Counted from the first letter of the stretch, positions 48,601 through 60,764 are shown. The stretch: DNA of 64,000 bases from Polytrichum commune (GCA_950295325.1 OX485803.1:16990001-17054000); one strand, 5' to 3'. Made by a program: numbers and translations. The notes: generated by a model not told the origin, from the sequence alone.

Positions 48601-50031
48601 CGTGTAGCACCAAGTGCCATATGACAACCTCTCTAGTTGCCATTGCAAGACAATTTCTGTGGATTGATGATGAATAGTACGGCCCATACTAATTCAGATA
48701 TTTAGTGTAGTTTCTCGTACAAAACGAGTATCTTTTCCTTCAGAAGAGCAACACAAGGTACTGATAGTTGCTTCGCATTGTCGATAGTCTACCCGATCAT
48801 TCAGACGTGCAGAGCTGAAGACCATAGTGGTAAATTTTCCATTGAGCTCCATCATGTAGTTGATCATTGTGGACAATTGTCTTCCACACAAGTTTCTCCG
48901 ACCTTGATACTATTGAGGGGGATGGATTTCTGAGATTGATGAGTGTCATAAGGTCCTTACAGGTAACAGGATGCTGTAGACTGTGGCTTGGGTATAACTG
49001 TCCACCTATTGACGTCAATTCTCTGTTGGACTGTCAAGCTTCTTTAGATGAGATGGACATAGAGTCCACATTGCTCATTGTTTGATGAATCCCAATCTGT
49101 AATTGTGTAATGAGGTCTTTGTGTACTGGAACTCTTCAAACTCAAGAGGTTATTTGGAGAATGGATTTAAGATGACGAGTGACATAAGAAACTTACAGGA
49201 TGCTTTCAAACTGTAGATCGGGTATGATTCAATGACCTATTGACTTCAATTTTCTGTTGCACTGATGAGATGGACACTTGGTCTACATTGCTCATTAAAT
49301 CATGAATCCTAAAACTGTCGATCTGTAATGAGGTCTTTGTGCACTAGAACTCTTCAACCTGAAGACAATATTTGGAGGATGGATTTCTAACGTGATGGAT
49401 ATGGTAAGGAATTTACAGGATGCTGTCAGACTGTGGATTGGGTATGACAGAATGACCTATTTGACTTCTCCGGTGGACTGATGAGATGGACAGAGTCCAC
49501 ATTGCTCATCAATCTCAAAATTGTTCTTGTACAATTCACATATTATTGTTGCAGTATTAATGGAAACTGATGTGGATGATGCAGATGCATATGTGGGGCC
49601 ACGGATCTCAATATCGGAAGGGACCGGAATCGCTGCGGGGAACACAGCCCACAGCCATGCTGAGGCTACCGTGCTACTGCTGTGCACAAGGGTGCCGCAA
49701 CAATATCGAGCACCCAAGGTCGAAACCATTGAAAGATTTTAGGACGTTGCAGACACATTACAAGAGAAAGCACGGGATCAAGCCTTTCATGTGTAGAAAA
49801 TGTAGTAAGGCATTTGCAGTAAGGGGTGACTGGCGCACGCATGAGAAGAATTGTGGGAAGCTGTGGTTCTGCATTTGTGGCTCTGACTTTAAGCACAAGC
49901 GCTCTTTGAAGGACCACATCCGTGCTTTTGGGAATGGTCATGCGGCTGTGGGTATGGATTCGTGTGAAGACGAGGAGGATCAAGTGTCAGAAGACGAAGG
50001 GGATGATGATGTCTCCGGAGGATCGCAGTGA
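45382..50031 (+). CDS. WIP-family C2H2 zinc-finger transcription factor (three coding exons, 412 aa)
   Basis: Join 45382-45618, 46729-47283 and 49585-50031; both introns are GT-AG, phase 0. WIP proteins (TT1/NTT group) are plant nuclear transcription regulators with a conserved C-terminal block of four zinc fingers. Seen here: [10 protein letters not shown] and LPFLSLSP (EAR-like) motifs in exon 2, the family-defining [13 protein letters not shown] at residues 233-245, finger 1 (C250, C253, H266, H270), finger 2 (C296/C297, C301, H322, H327), finger 3 (C334, C337, H350, C354), finger 4 (C360, C362, H375, H383), then an acidic tail (about 389-412). The intron inside finger 1, after NNMQ, is the position usual for the family. 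The start at 45382 is the first ATG of the open frame and has A at -3; further upstream the frame has only a GTG. The N-terminal 79 residues are not conserved enough for me to check, so exon 1 is less certain than exons 2 and 3. The developmental role cannot be read from sequence. Confidence 0.9.
46064..46738 (+). repeat. Tandem duplication in WIP intron 1, two copies of about 350 bp
   Basis: Unit 1 runs from about 46064 to 46390 and unit 2 from about 46405 to 46738. Shared blocks, in order, are a GATGCANARAATGTAATG start, GAGACTTGCAGTGT, TCCTGATTGTTGT, GCATGTTTTCGAACTT-like, GGAGTGCATATA and finally CTGTGCAGTACC. The last block is the exon 2 splice acceptor, and its copy in unit 1 is at 46378. 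The exact unit edges are estimates. Confidence 0.85.
46729..47283 (+). CDS. WIP gene, coding exon 2 (185 aa; first half of finger 1)
   Basis: Exon 2 begins after TCTGTGCAG and ends AACATGCAG|GTGGGT. It encodes a Gln/His/Pro-rich stretch, [18 protein letters not shown] and [21 protein letters not shown], followed by FNRYNNMQ. The frame stays open 402 nt past the donor, so intron retention would add 134 residues before the stop at 47686-47688 and would drop fingers 2-4 and the histidines of finger 1. Confidence 0.92.
47305..48050 (+). repeat. Tandem array in WIP intron 2, about five copies of 146-153 bp
   Basis: The marker block around GACTATAAGAACCTGGAACAA recurs at 47431, 47578, 47729, about 47882 and 48028, giving spacings of 147, 151, 153 and 146. 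Each unit also carries a TTTTGGTGGAACAAACTG-like block and a GATCATATGCACAT-like block. The first two units are multiples of three and stay open in the exon 2 frame. Confidence 0.9.
48870..49530 (+). repeat. Second tandem array in WIP intron 2, three copies of about 220-240 bp
   Basis: ATGGATTT recurs at 48922, 49161 and 49379. Each copy is followed by a TTACAGGATGCT-like block, CTGTGGATTGGGTATGA, a GACTTCAATTTTCTGTTG-like block, GATGAGATGGACA and CCACATTGCTCAT. The array ends about 50 bp before exon 3 and is unrelated to the 147-bp array in the same intron. Confidence 0.85.
49585..50031 (+). CDS. WIP gene, coding exon 3 (148 aa; fingers 1b-4)
   Basis: Exon 3 starts [19 protein letters not shown] and ends with an Asp/Glu/Ser-rich tail and TGA at 50029-50031. 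The residues across the zinc fingers are those of the family. The acceptor (GATGATGCAG|ATG) has a poor pyrimidine tract. A better-looking TTGTTGCAG lies 30 nt upstream, at 49554, but using it would put an in-frame TAA immediately after the junction. Conservation therefore decides for 49585. Confidence 0.95.
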   Translation: MHMWGHGSQYRKGPESLRGTQPTAMLRLPCYCCAQGCRNNIEHPRSKPLKDFRTLQTHYKRKHGIKPFMCRKCSKAFAVRGDWRTHEKNCGKLWFCICGSDFKHKRSLKDHIRAFGNGHAAVGMDSCEDEEDQVSEDEGDDDVSGGSQ

Positions 50032-51700
50032 TGAATACCATCCTCGTCGTCGTGAGCTGGATCAACTTCAAAATAATACTAAAGTGGTGATCAGCGCGAC
50101 TGAAGGTATTCCATTATATTCTTATGCCAATCCTAATTTGGTCAGTGATGTCCACATTCACTTTACACTACAATAAAGATAGAAGCATGTGACAAAGAGG
50201 AGACAACTTTACGACCTGGAGCCTTAGTGTTGTGACAGCAGAGCAGCCCGGGGCTCCTCTACTGGCTACTAAATCTGCTGCTCCTGTTGACTTGTGATCC
50301 CATTTGAGGGTCCTAGTGCTGTTTAAATCTCTTCTCCATCATGGCTCAGAGGTTCTCAATTCATGTGGACATACCGGGATCAAACTGCCCAGTTCTCCAC
50401 AGCTTTATATAATACATACATATATGCACAATCACAACATGAGTGTAGCCAAGTGTGTCTACAGCGACACAGGATCTGGGTGCCGAATATTTTATAATTG
50501 TGGCATGCCAAGGTTGGTGAGAAGAGCAATTATAAGTTAGAGAAATGGTGGTTAGGAAGCCACAAATTTAAGCAAATGGTGGCTGGTGACAGGAGGAATT
50601 ATTACATCTGACATGAAGCACCAGATCATCGGTACATGTTGTTGCCACAGCAAGAATATGTGCACGGACAAGAGCCTTCCTGCCTCTCGGAAGGTATGAA
50701 GTTTAGGTTCCGGATGTACCTAAAGGAAAGCACTCAAGTTGCAAAACACTATGTATCTGACACGACACTCGACATGATCTATGTTGTGTATGTGCTGATT
50801 CCATGGCTTTCCAGACACTCAGTATTCATCATCTCGGCATAATTTTCAGTGTACTTTGGTGTACAGAAAGATCAAACATGTTTGTCTCCACAATCTTGTC
50901 ATCGTTTTCATCCGTTCAAGGGATGTGGAGCCGCGGCAGAGAATTAGTATTCGTATATAATTCCTTGTTCTAGAGTACTTGTTTAGAGGGGTTTGCTCAC
51001 TGTAATTGTGAGCACTGGTGGGTAGATATTAGTCTTTACATCAAGCTTGTGGAGAGGCTTGCAAATTTTGTTTTCTTGATGCCATTGTTAATACATGCTA
51101 TGCAAAAGTGTGAATTCCTAGATGCAATGTCTGCATCTTTTGGACGATATGTTGAATTGCATGCTCCCGATTTAGGTCTAAAGTGCAATGCAGTACCTAA
51201 AGATGCAGGTCTGATGGTCATGCATCTTATCATCATGTGCTGTGTTCAACTAAAGAGTATTGATTGCCGCCATTCCCTAGTTCAATATTCTACCTAATCA
51301 GCAGGCCTTCAATGCTTTTGAACTGAAGCTGTCTTTGGTTGTCTATTGAAATCTGTGTTTTTCTAGGTAATTACTTTGTATGATATTTTCCCTTACAAAA
51401 ACCAGTGCTCACTGCTCAGCCGCCTCAGGGGAATCAGTGTAAGTATCAAGCATGCTCGAGTGAGTTATTGTTGTCATGACCTTGGCCTGTCTTCATAATC
51501 ATAAAGCATTCACAGTGTGCGGATAATGGCTAAACTGCGGTTATGGTACGGAACACCAGAATCTGAAAGTCAATTTATCATTGAAGTAAAATACACCACA
51601 CTGTAATGCTAATTATTAGATGAAACTAAAAAGTTTTGGCATGGGCCTATGGGAGGACATGCTTACTTGTAAACTCGATCAGTTGCCTAAACAGTTGCCC
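50032..51700. other. WIP 3' UTR and downstream intergenic sequence
   Basis: Composition stays similar to the gene until about 51.6 kb. No second gene was recognised; the 82-aa plus frame at 51049-51297 has no motif. Confidence 0.35.
50172..50177 (+). terminator. Candidate poly(A) signal of the WIP gene
   Basis: A canonical AATAAA lies 141 nt after the WIP stop codon, in a short 3' UTR context. Plant polyadenylation is loosely specified, so later sites up to about 51.3 kb are possible. Confidence 0.45.
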
Positions 51701-51899
51701 TTTTAAGCTTGGACCTCGTCATACAAGGCAGGAGGTTGTGGAGCCTATTCTCACCTATTTCATCCTTCAACCATCCATTGCAGTGCTTTTCCATCCAAAG
51801 TGATCATCCAGTTTGGATGGAATGTGTTTTTCCATCCAAGGCGCCCATGGAACTCCGACTACGATATCTTGTACGAAGACAAACACCACAGGATCAAAG

Positions 51900-52000
51900 A
51901 GAGATTGATGGTTAAGGGTGAGTTTCCATGTAGGCCGTTTGCCCACTAGATTTTAGATTATAGTGGGTCGGATGTGTTTGCATGTAGTTAAGCACAAGCC
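51900..52000 (+). repeat. Dispersed repeat carrying the empty-site paralogue of pogo derivative C
   Basis: GCCCACTAGATTTTAGATTA, then TAGTGGGTCGGATGTG and AAGCACA correspond to the two flanks of the 41175-41826 insertion (41152-41174 and 41827-41865), joined at a single TA. Confidence 0.85.
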
Positions 52001-53270
52001 ACCATTCAACCAAATTTCGGTGGTCCACTAGAATGTGAAGGGTTATGGACACAAGCTACTAGATTTCCATGCGTCCACTAAAGAAATTTTAACCTACAAG
52101 TGTTGGTTACATCACCGAAGGATTAAGATTGATTGAAGGCCATTGGGAACCCCAATCCATGCCATGTCATGCCACGCATGCATGCTTTGAAATACAAGGG
52201 GCTTTCATGTTTACCAGTGATATCTACATGAGGCTCCAAGTCATTAATAACACACAAATTTATATGTCTTTGTATTGAGTGGCAATACATTGTGATACAC
52301 CGAATGAGTAATGCCACATTGTAATTGAACCGAAACCTAGCTTTATATTGCATTCTACTAATGAATAAGACTTGTGACCATCCAAAGTTTAAATTTAAAT
52401 ATTAAGTTTTTGTAGTGACTAGTATGTTATCAATCTACATGTGTTTGATTAAAGAAAATTGAAATTATGCTAACTTATTGATAAGTTTATGACATGGTTG
52501 ACCATCACATCTATGTTGTGATGGAGTAGGTATTCCAAATGAGGTTGAATTGCCTCATGAGCTTCCCACATAACCATCTTCATGAAGCACAAGTCCAAGA
52601 TTTATCACTACATAAACTCCAATTGGAGCGCATTTAGCCCTAAATGTTTAGTAGCACACTGTCACCACTTTCATGAGCATGCATGATTGCATTCCAACCA
52701 AAAGGCATCCATAATATCTCTCCATAGTGATTGTCATAGTTTTTTGGAGCTACATGAAATTCCCCGTGCCCTCATCAATCTTCTTAGCAAAGTAGTTCAA
52801 CTCATCATCAACATAAATTGTTTCCCGGGGGGGGGGGGTCTAAGGGGGCCTCTGGTTGGATGTTTGCAATTTCATCAAGAATTCCAAAAATGTAGTGGGG
52901 GAAAGTCTCCATCTTGTCATGAGAAACACGTTTGAAATATATGTGCACTATGTGAATCATTGTGCACCAAATGAACGCATGGAATTGGACATATACACGA
53001 GGAATGTACATTGGGAGCATAGACATGCATATATTGATAGACAAAAGGATTAACCACAAACATGGGTAGTGGCGAAGTTTGGCCCCCTTTCATATACTAT
53101 ATGGAATACAAATATGATTGTCCCCGCACATTTGTTAGGGGACAATTCAACATCTAGCACATTTAGGATACGAACATAATAATTGCCCATTAGGCTTGTA
53201 GTTATATTTCATGGCTTCCAAGGGGAGGTTGATCGTGGTCCGACCCAGTGGAAGCACATGGGTCTTTGCA
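52000..53270. other. No gene recognised
   Basis: AT-rich sequence with a G9-10 run near 52829. Short overlapping frames on both strands have no motif. Confidence 0.35.
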
Positions 53271-53680
53271 AGGTCGGCCAATCTAGCACGCAAAAGACTA
53301 TCACCTCTTGATTCGATAAGTGTGATTTCGTAATTGCGGGTAGCAGTAGGATGTGTGATGGGTAATGTTTCAAAGGGAGATGTCGAACTGTCTAATGGGG
53401 GGGGGGACATATTGATGTCAACGCCATGTATGTTCAATAGGGGAGGCACGACTGTAGTTGTAACTGATTGAGGGACATATCTTTTGTCAATGTCAACTGA
53501 TCTAGCACACAAAAGACTAACACCTCTTGAATTAGGGCCTCTTGATTTGATGAGCAAAATTCAATACTTGCATGTAGCAATGGGGCACACAATGGCTAAT
53601 ATATCACATGGAGGTGTTGAACCTTCAACAAGGGGGAATGTATTGAGGTCAACACCCTACATGGTGACAAGAGGACAAGC
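53270..53680 (-). repeat. Tandem duplication of about 220-240 bp within an unidentified coding-like sequence
   Basis: Plus-strand CTAGCACRCAAAAGACTAWC is found near 53282 and 53503, followed in both copies by ACCTCTTGA, GTAGCARTRGG and GTCAACRCC. A 136-aa minus frame (53147-53557) spans part of it and shows the duplication at protein level (LIKSRG...SLLCAR / LIESRG.DSLLRAR). The family is not recognised. Confidence 0.6.
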
Positions 53681-53708
53681 ATTCTCCTATTTACTTCATT
53701 ATATGATT

Positions 53709-53734
53709 ACACACACACACACACACACACACAC
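53709..53734 (+). repeat. (AC)13 microsatellite
   Basis: Uninterrupted AC dinucleotides, followed by AT-rich sequence with TATATATGCATA units. Confidence 0.97.
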
Positions 53735-53749
53735 AAATAAATAAATTAA

Positions 53750-55900
53750 AATATATATATATGCATATATGCATATACATTCATACTTACACATATTATA
53801 TAAGCCTAATTTGAAAATGAAATATGAGTTGAGGCTTTAATCTATAAAAATAAAATTTTTTACACGAGAACATTGTTTGATTATCACAAAAATATGAAAC
53901 AACCCAAAATTATAATACTATGTCCTTCAATCAATTCCAAGTGGTACCGTTGACCTTGAGCATGAGTAACCTTGACAATTGGAACCTCCAATGGATGAAT
54001 CACTAATAAATGTTCTCATGCCACGATTGGACTATGTGAATGCCCATGTGTCAGGCACACGAACATGGAGCGTGTGAAACTAAAGGGCAAAGAAAAACTA
54101 AAATATGAGCATGCTCATGAAATTGGGGTCATATGTATGTGATCGTAGGGTATCCTATGACCACATGGAATTTTTTCAAAACATTGCGCGAAACAATTTC
54201 CATATACATATTTTTTCTCAAGCAGGATGGGCAAGGTGGAAATTTTCATGGGTGCCCAAAAAAGTGCCCAACAAAACAATTGTCCAATAAATACACCTTA
54301 AAATTAGGTATTGTAAAGTTTAGAGACCTACATTGAGGTGAATGCATAGGAAGGGTCACCTCAAGTTGTGTTCCAAGGATTCTACGTAGCTGAATGTTAG
54401 CACTAGCATGAGTGCCACGAGTAATCAAACACAAAAATACTACATTTGAAGATGTCATAGATGTCCACTTGGATGCGTGGGAAGATTTACGAATTTCTAA
54501 TGGTCTCTTTAATCATAATATGAATTGTAAATAAAAATTACAATAAATAAAAACCATTAAATGTGTAAGGGGAATAAACATAAAGCCCTAGTAATTCGTC
54601 AACATATTTTGTATTGCAAAGTGAAAACTAGAGATTGACTTCATGCAAAAGGTTGCCTCTTACGATACATTTATATGTGCAATTAGGTTGCCCCAAGCTA
54701 ATTCAACAACAAACCATTTTAATTTGAATATTCATTCCCACATAAACAAAATAGATGATTTTGTTCTTCTATAGTGATATAAGGATAGATAAGCATAGTT
54801 ATAAATTATTGTAATACGAGTTTGACCCAAGGTAATTTGCATAGAAAATGAGGCAACATAATTGTACACATGTATGAATATATATATGAAAAAGTGTAGT
54901 TGTTTCCCTCCACATCATGAAGGCATCTTTATGAAATAAGGAAAAACAAAAACAAAAAGACCTATGTTGATGTAGCAAGAATGGAACTCGGGACTTGTGA
55001 TAAATATGAAAGTTGGCTAGAGAGAGGTATACAACTGTGGGTATTTCCAGAGTCTTATATACATGTCAAAACCACAGGGCTTACTACATCCATATGGTTG
55101 GGTTCTTGTTTTGGATGTGGATAGTATGAATACATTCAAAAACAACCAAAACATGTAAGCATGTATAAGTAAGGTTGTGCAATAGAATAACAAAGCCCGT
55201 GTGGATTTGTTCTTTTGGGGGAAGAGATTTCCAAAAATGTAAGATTTGTATGATTTGCAATTATATTGGTGCCCTTTGACTTCAAACACATCTTAGGATT
55301 CCAACCAAAAACAACATATCTAAAATTTTACCTAAAAGTAAATTAAATAAATGCACTGACAACAATTTCCCTTGAGGTCAAATTAAAGGGGGTGAAATCA
55401 CCTAAGGGGGTGAGGCTCCTAAGTTCTTGCACTATGAATGAATGTTCATTGGTGCAAAAACTATGCAAACGATTTGTGAAGGCTAACTATAAATTTTGGC
55501 TTGGTAATTTCATGATATGAAGGCACAGGGAGGTCACTATCAAAAATTTACTAAACCACATGAGAAAAATATAAGGTACTTTTAGTTCAATAGAGAAAAA
55601 AAAATAATGCAAATTTTGTAATTACTATAGCATGGATGAAATGACCCCAAACAATACTATATCTAGAATAGAGTAGGTAAAAATTATAGGTAGTATATAA
55701 TATTTATTAATAAAGTATGGCTTTAATATTCGGAGGAATAGAGAATTCATACGAGGTTCAATGAATGTCTATGGATTGGATGAGAAATCGCCTCAATTGA
55801 CTAAATGTCATTGAATTTAGATATTGGCTACATATGAACCTTAGATGTATTGAAGGTTGATTTATTTTCCTTCAAGGGTTCGTTCCCAGCATCAAGTGAT
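53750..55900. other. No gene recognised
   Basis: AT-rich intergenic sequence without legible motifs on either strand. Confidence 0.4.
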
Positions 55901-55906
55901 TGATGA

Positions 55907-56847
55907 GGTTCAAACCAGTGTTGAACGGGTATGTTGTAAAGTGCATACAAGGGAGGCCTGGTTTTTGAAAATTTCTTGGAAATGTAGAACATCAAGGTAT
56001 TGATATTACAAAGGTTTTGTATTTTCAAGGTAGGGTATGTGTACGTGGTCTTGTAAAATTTCTTGAATTTTAGGGTATGTGTTATGGTGTGATTTTTTTT
56101 CATATACCAGGGTGCCCAGTGCAAGGGTATGGTATGTCATTTTAAGGTTTTTAAGAGAGAATTTATTTATTTAATAATTTAATAAAAAACAAAAAATAAA
56201 ATCCAAAACAGATGAAGCATGAACTTGAGCAAACTGATCAAATTGAATCATGATTTGAATTTATCAAATTGTCATACTTGACTAAGTATTGAATCGGATC
56301 AACATGGACTACTTCGACCAACATCAGTTTAATCAAACAAAGTTGAATTGATAAAAAAAACAATCAAACAATGCCCTCAAGCTAAATCTCACTCTAGCTC
56401 ACCTGCTGCAATCAACTCTTCACTAAACTTGTTTAGCAAACACAAACCCTGGTTGTTATATGAAGTTGGTGCTTCAAGCAAAGACAAAACGGAATTACCT
56501 CTTCTTGAAGGTGCAACACCCTCTCCCCCACATTAATCAACGTTGCTAGCTTAACCCCAGCAACAAAGCTCCACTACTTGTAGTACGTTGTGCACACAAC
56601 AAACCCGTACATCGCCGGAAGCAGGCATAATGAACAAAGACGTGCATGTTTAAGGGTTTCCAAGCTCATCGTTGAGCAAGGTACGGGTTAGTGACCAGGT
56701 TTAGGGTTGGCAGTGAGTCCAGGGCCCAGGTATGAACCTGGTATTTGCGCACTGCTTGGTAGTTCAAGCTGGTATCATAAACCAGTGTACATACCCTTTT
56801 ACACACCCGTGTGCGGGACAGATACCCATTCAACACTGGTTCAAACC
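55907..56847. mobile_element. Possible TIR element, about 940 bp
   Basis: The left end GGTTCAAACCAGTGTTGAAC and the right end in reverse complement GGTTTGAACCAGTGTTGAAT match over about 26 bp through GGGTAT. No target duplication was identified and no transposase frame is present. Confidence 0.5.
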
Positions 56848-56989
56848 CCTAGTTTTTCATTTTTGTTCTCATAATTTATAATAACTTATGAACCTTTATT
56901 TTAGTATTTTAAGATAATGGAGCTTACAAAGGGACTAGGACAGGGCAAACTTACTAGGGTTTAAGGGGTTGCGAGGGGGCCCAAGGGGA

Positions 56990-57192
56990 GGACTCTTCAT
57001 GACATGTACGAATTAACGTGAGTGTAAGAAGAAGAGGTATTCTTTGAGGCATTAGTGTACATAGTATACATAAGGGGGGGATATTATTTTTCTCTAGTTT
57101 TTACATTTAAATAGGTTATTCATCTTCTTTAGTAAAGGTAGATGTACAAAATGGGGCTCTAAGGTTCAGAGAAAATTTTAACAATGAATGTG
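56990..57192 (+). repeat. Dispersed repeat D1, copy 2
   Basis: Collinear with 40308-40512 in the same orientation. It lies just upstream of the CACTA element. Confidence 0.7.
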
Positions 57193-57387
57193 TTAGTTTC
57201 ATTTATTTCAAGGTTTTGTTCATTATTGTCATATAATAATAGTCCTTGATGACTACCGTGTCCATTCTTGGTAGGGTTTGTATTAGGGTTCTAGGTACTT
57301 ATAAATTGGAGGCTCTTCAAGCAAACATGGGGTCCCTAGGGAGTGTTATCATGTGAGCAATGAGGAGGGAAAGGATGTTGATTTCAC

Positions 57388-58342
57388 CACTACAAGAAAA
57401 AACGGTTCCGTTCCAACAAAGTTCCAACAGAATTCTGTTGATTCTACCTGTTGATTCGGAACTCTTGATTCGGAACAATTTTAACACATATCTCTTGATT
57501 GAGGCATTTGTTAAATGTCCAAGTTATACTAGTAAAAATGATATAGATTAGTGATTCCGCTCCTCACATCCCCGGCCTATACACCTACTACCAAGGACCA
57601 CCTTGCCTAGCCTAGGCTAAAGGACCTAGCCACCTACCTAACCTAGGCTAGGCCCAAGGGTGAAGGCCAAGGGTATCGATCCTTGAACCTCTTGGCTACC
57701 ACGAGGAGGCCTTAGCCACTAAGCCACCACTCATCACATGATGGAGTACGAGTATGTAAGACATTTGTATAAAGAGGCCGTAAAATTTATAAACTTTTGT
57801 AAAATTTATAATTACATAGATTACATAATTACACAATTACATAATTATAGTAATTACTGTAATTGTTTTTATTACTATAATTTCTGTAATTACTTTAATT
57901 AGTAATTTCTGTAATTACTTTAATTAATATTTTCTGTAATTAGTAATTATTGTAATTACTTTCATGAGTAAGTACAATAATTAGAGTAATTGCTAATTAG
58001 TAATTAAAGCTACTATAAATAGAACAAAATTACAATCATTCACAATTTACTATAATTGTAAAATTAAGTAATTAAAATAATTAAATATTGCAAATTAATC
58101 AAACTATTTAATTATTGTAAATTATAGGAATCATAGTAATTGATTACTTTAACATAATTAGTGTTATTTAAAAATTAAAATACAATAATTAAAATTCCTC
58201 TGCTGAAATCAACAGATAAATGTTCCCTCTGTTGATTTGTGTCGCACAATGGATCCATTTCAACATTGTTTTTATCAAATATGTTGAAATCAACAGAAAT
58301 TAGTTGATTTTATGTTGATTTGGACTGCGATTTCTTGTAGTG
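57388..58342. mobile_element. Non-autonomous CACTA (CMC) element, 955 bp
   Basis: It starts CACTACAAGAAA and ends TTTCTTGTAGTG, a perfect 12-bp terminal inverted repeat, with CAC target duplications (57385-57387, 58343-58345). CTGTTGATT-type subterminal motifs lie in both ends, as in CACTA elements. The interior is AT-rich with TAATTAC-like repetition and a nested SINE; no transposase is encoded. Confidence 0.92.
57560..57739 (-). mobile_element. tRNA-derived SINE, family S2, nested in the CACTA element
   Basis: On the minus strand the sequence near 57718-57729 reads TGGCTTAGTGGC (A box), and the complement of 57671-57682 reads GGATCGATACCC (B box, one mismatch to consensus). A near-perfect direct repeat, CTCCTCACAT / CTCATCACAT, lies at 57560-57569 and 57730-57739. 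It is distinct from SINE family S1. Confidence 0.7.
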
Positions 58343-58349
58343 CACACAC

Positions 58350-59850
58350 ACTTGTATCTTATAAATGTGGATTTTTACATGAAATATATGAACACTATCC
58401 TTGAAAATATGAAGGGGGATTGACAAAAAATTGTATTTATTTTATTAATTTGTATTAATTTGATTATCTACAATTGTTTACTAATGTAGAAATTCACCTC
58501 CTCTAAAAATTCCACCCCGTTTTGCAGATCTGCAACAACGAACGATTTATCAAATTCCATAATTCTAATATTTTTGATGATTTTTATATGTGTCTTTGAT
58601 GTTATCTTCTTTCATCCATATTTTGATCTTTTTACAAAAGCCGTAGTTTCATTATAAATTCTACATGCCTTGTTCATAGTTGCAACAACTTCACGCTGCA
58701 GACAAAAGTACATTATGAAATGTTAACTTTCAATAAATATAAAAACACATATAGAAATAAAACACATGGGTTAGATCTTATAAGAATATCTTGCAAAGGC
58801 GTCAATTGTTAAAATATACCAAATCAATTTTATTTTATTATTTTCACTCTTTTTGTAATGCCCAATTGAAATTAGTGATTTGAAATTTTCAAATGATAAA
58901 AGACCAAAATGGCGAATGTGATAAAATTTGTGAATAAGATTGGTCTTCACATAGTCACTTTCAAGAGACTTAGAATGAAATGTATGAAAATATTGGTCAA
59001 AGTGATAAAAATCAAGCAAAACAACAAATAAATATGTAATTTATGCATGTTCATATCATGTATCGCTTTAAAGAGGATTCCAACATTTGTAGATGTGTTC
59101 AAACATATCCAATCAACTTTTGGATCTCATTATAGATCATTTACATAAAAACGTGTTATATATTGTCGTCGTACAGTCACCGGATGATTTCTTTCCCAAA
59201 CAAAATATTTTGTTTCACACATTGACATAGTCATCATCAACATTAAGTTTGTCTTTAAATAAATATTAACCGAACAACAATGAATACTCCAAGTTGATTT
59301 TATTTTAACATTCAATTCAAATTGATTGATAATTTTATCATAAATTAATATATAGAGGACCATGTCGCTTTTTCTTTAGTCATTACTAAATTTATTATCT
59401 AAGAATTACATGTCAATCTCAAGTACATGTCAAACAACAACAAATGATATCAACCGAAATATAGGAATAGAAATCCTAGACTTTCATAATGGTTTAATGC
59501 ACAAGGTGCTAATCATGAAATTAAAATATGTTTTTTTGTTCATTTTGTATGTAATTGATAATCTTCTCAACCTCCTTCGATGATTCAACATTCGCATCAT
59601 CATCATCACGAAAATTGGCGTTACTATACTGAATTTTCAAAATAATAAAAAGGATTAATGAAAATATTAAGATTCATTCATTAAATGGTAATGAAAAAAA
59701 ATCAATAACATAATTATGTAATATTTCGAATATTACAAAATAAAATATAAATTATTTCAAAATCATAAGAGCTAAGTGTCATAAAAATCAATAGTCATAA
59801 AAATTTAAATGTAGAAAAATTGATTATGAAAGAATTTATGTATAGCAAGA
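58350..59850. other. No gene recognised
   Basis: Very AT-rich; minus-strand frames at 58771-59019 and 59130-59363 carry no motif I recognise. Confidence 0.35.
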
Positions 59851-60760
59851 TTCAAGTATGCAAATATTCATATAAGCAAGAAATATAATTTGCAACATTT
59901 CACGTATACAAATATGTAAGAATCAAGTAGTTGAAAATCAAATATCCTAAAATGCAAGAATTTCAAGCATGCAAAAAATTATGTGTATAAGAATAAAATA
60001 TGCAAAAAATTCAAATTTGTAAGATTCAAGTATGCAAAAATTATTTTATGCTACAATGAAGATTTCAAATATGCAAGAATTCAATGATACTATAATCAAA
60101 TAGGTAAAATTTAAATAACCCAAAACCCAAGAATGAAAGAATTTTGTGAATGAAGTATGCGAGAATGAAGTAAGTAAGACTTGGTAACTTAGAATCCAAA
60201 AATGCAAGAATTTTGAGTATGCAAAATTTCAAATATCTAAGAATTCAAACATGCATGAATCAAGTAAGTATATAATAATCAAATAAGTAAAAAATAAGTA
60301 ATCTAAAATTGAAGGATAAAATGATTTCAAATATGTAAGTGTGCATCAATTTCATATATACAAGAATGCAAAAATTACAAGTATGCAAGTATACAAGAAT
60401 ATAAGAATTTGTAGTATACAAGTATATAATAATGAAGTATGTAAGAATTAGAAATCTAAATATATAAATTCTAAGTCTTCCATACTTAAAATATGACATA
60501 TTTCAATAGATGAGGATTGAAATATATATATCAATCAAGTATGCAAAAAATTCAGTAAACAAAAATTCAAATTTGCAAGTTTCAAGGAAACATGAATCAA
60601 TGTTTCAAAAATCAAGTATTCTAGAATGGAGTATGTAAGAATTCAACTATGCAATATTATTAAGTTTGCAATACTTAAGCAGATGAAAATTAAATAATAT
60701 AATTATTTCAAGTATACAAAAATAAAGTATGTAAGATATTCATACACACAATTTGTTTTT
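59850..60760 (+). repeat. Cryptic AT-rich repeat built from short AAGTATGCAA-type words
   Basis: TCAAGTATGCAA, TATGCAAGAAT, ATGTAAGAAT and CAAATATG variants recur many times over about 900 bp with loose spacing near 20 nt. Divergence is too high for a clean unit length. Confidence 0.6.
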
Positions 60761-60764
60761 CTCT

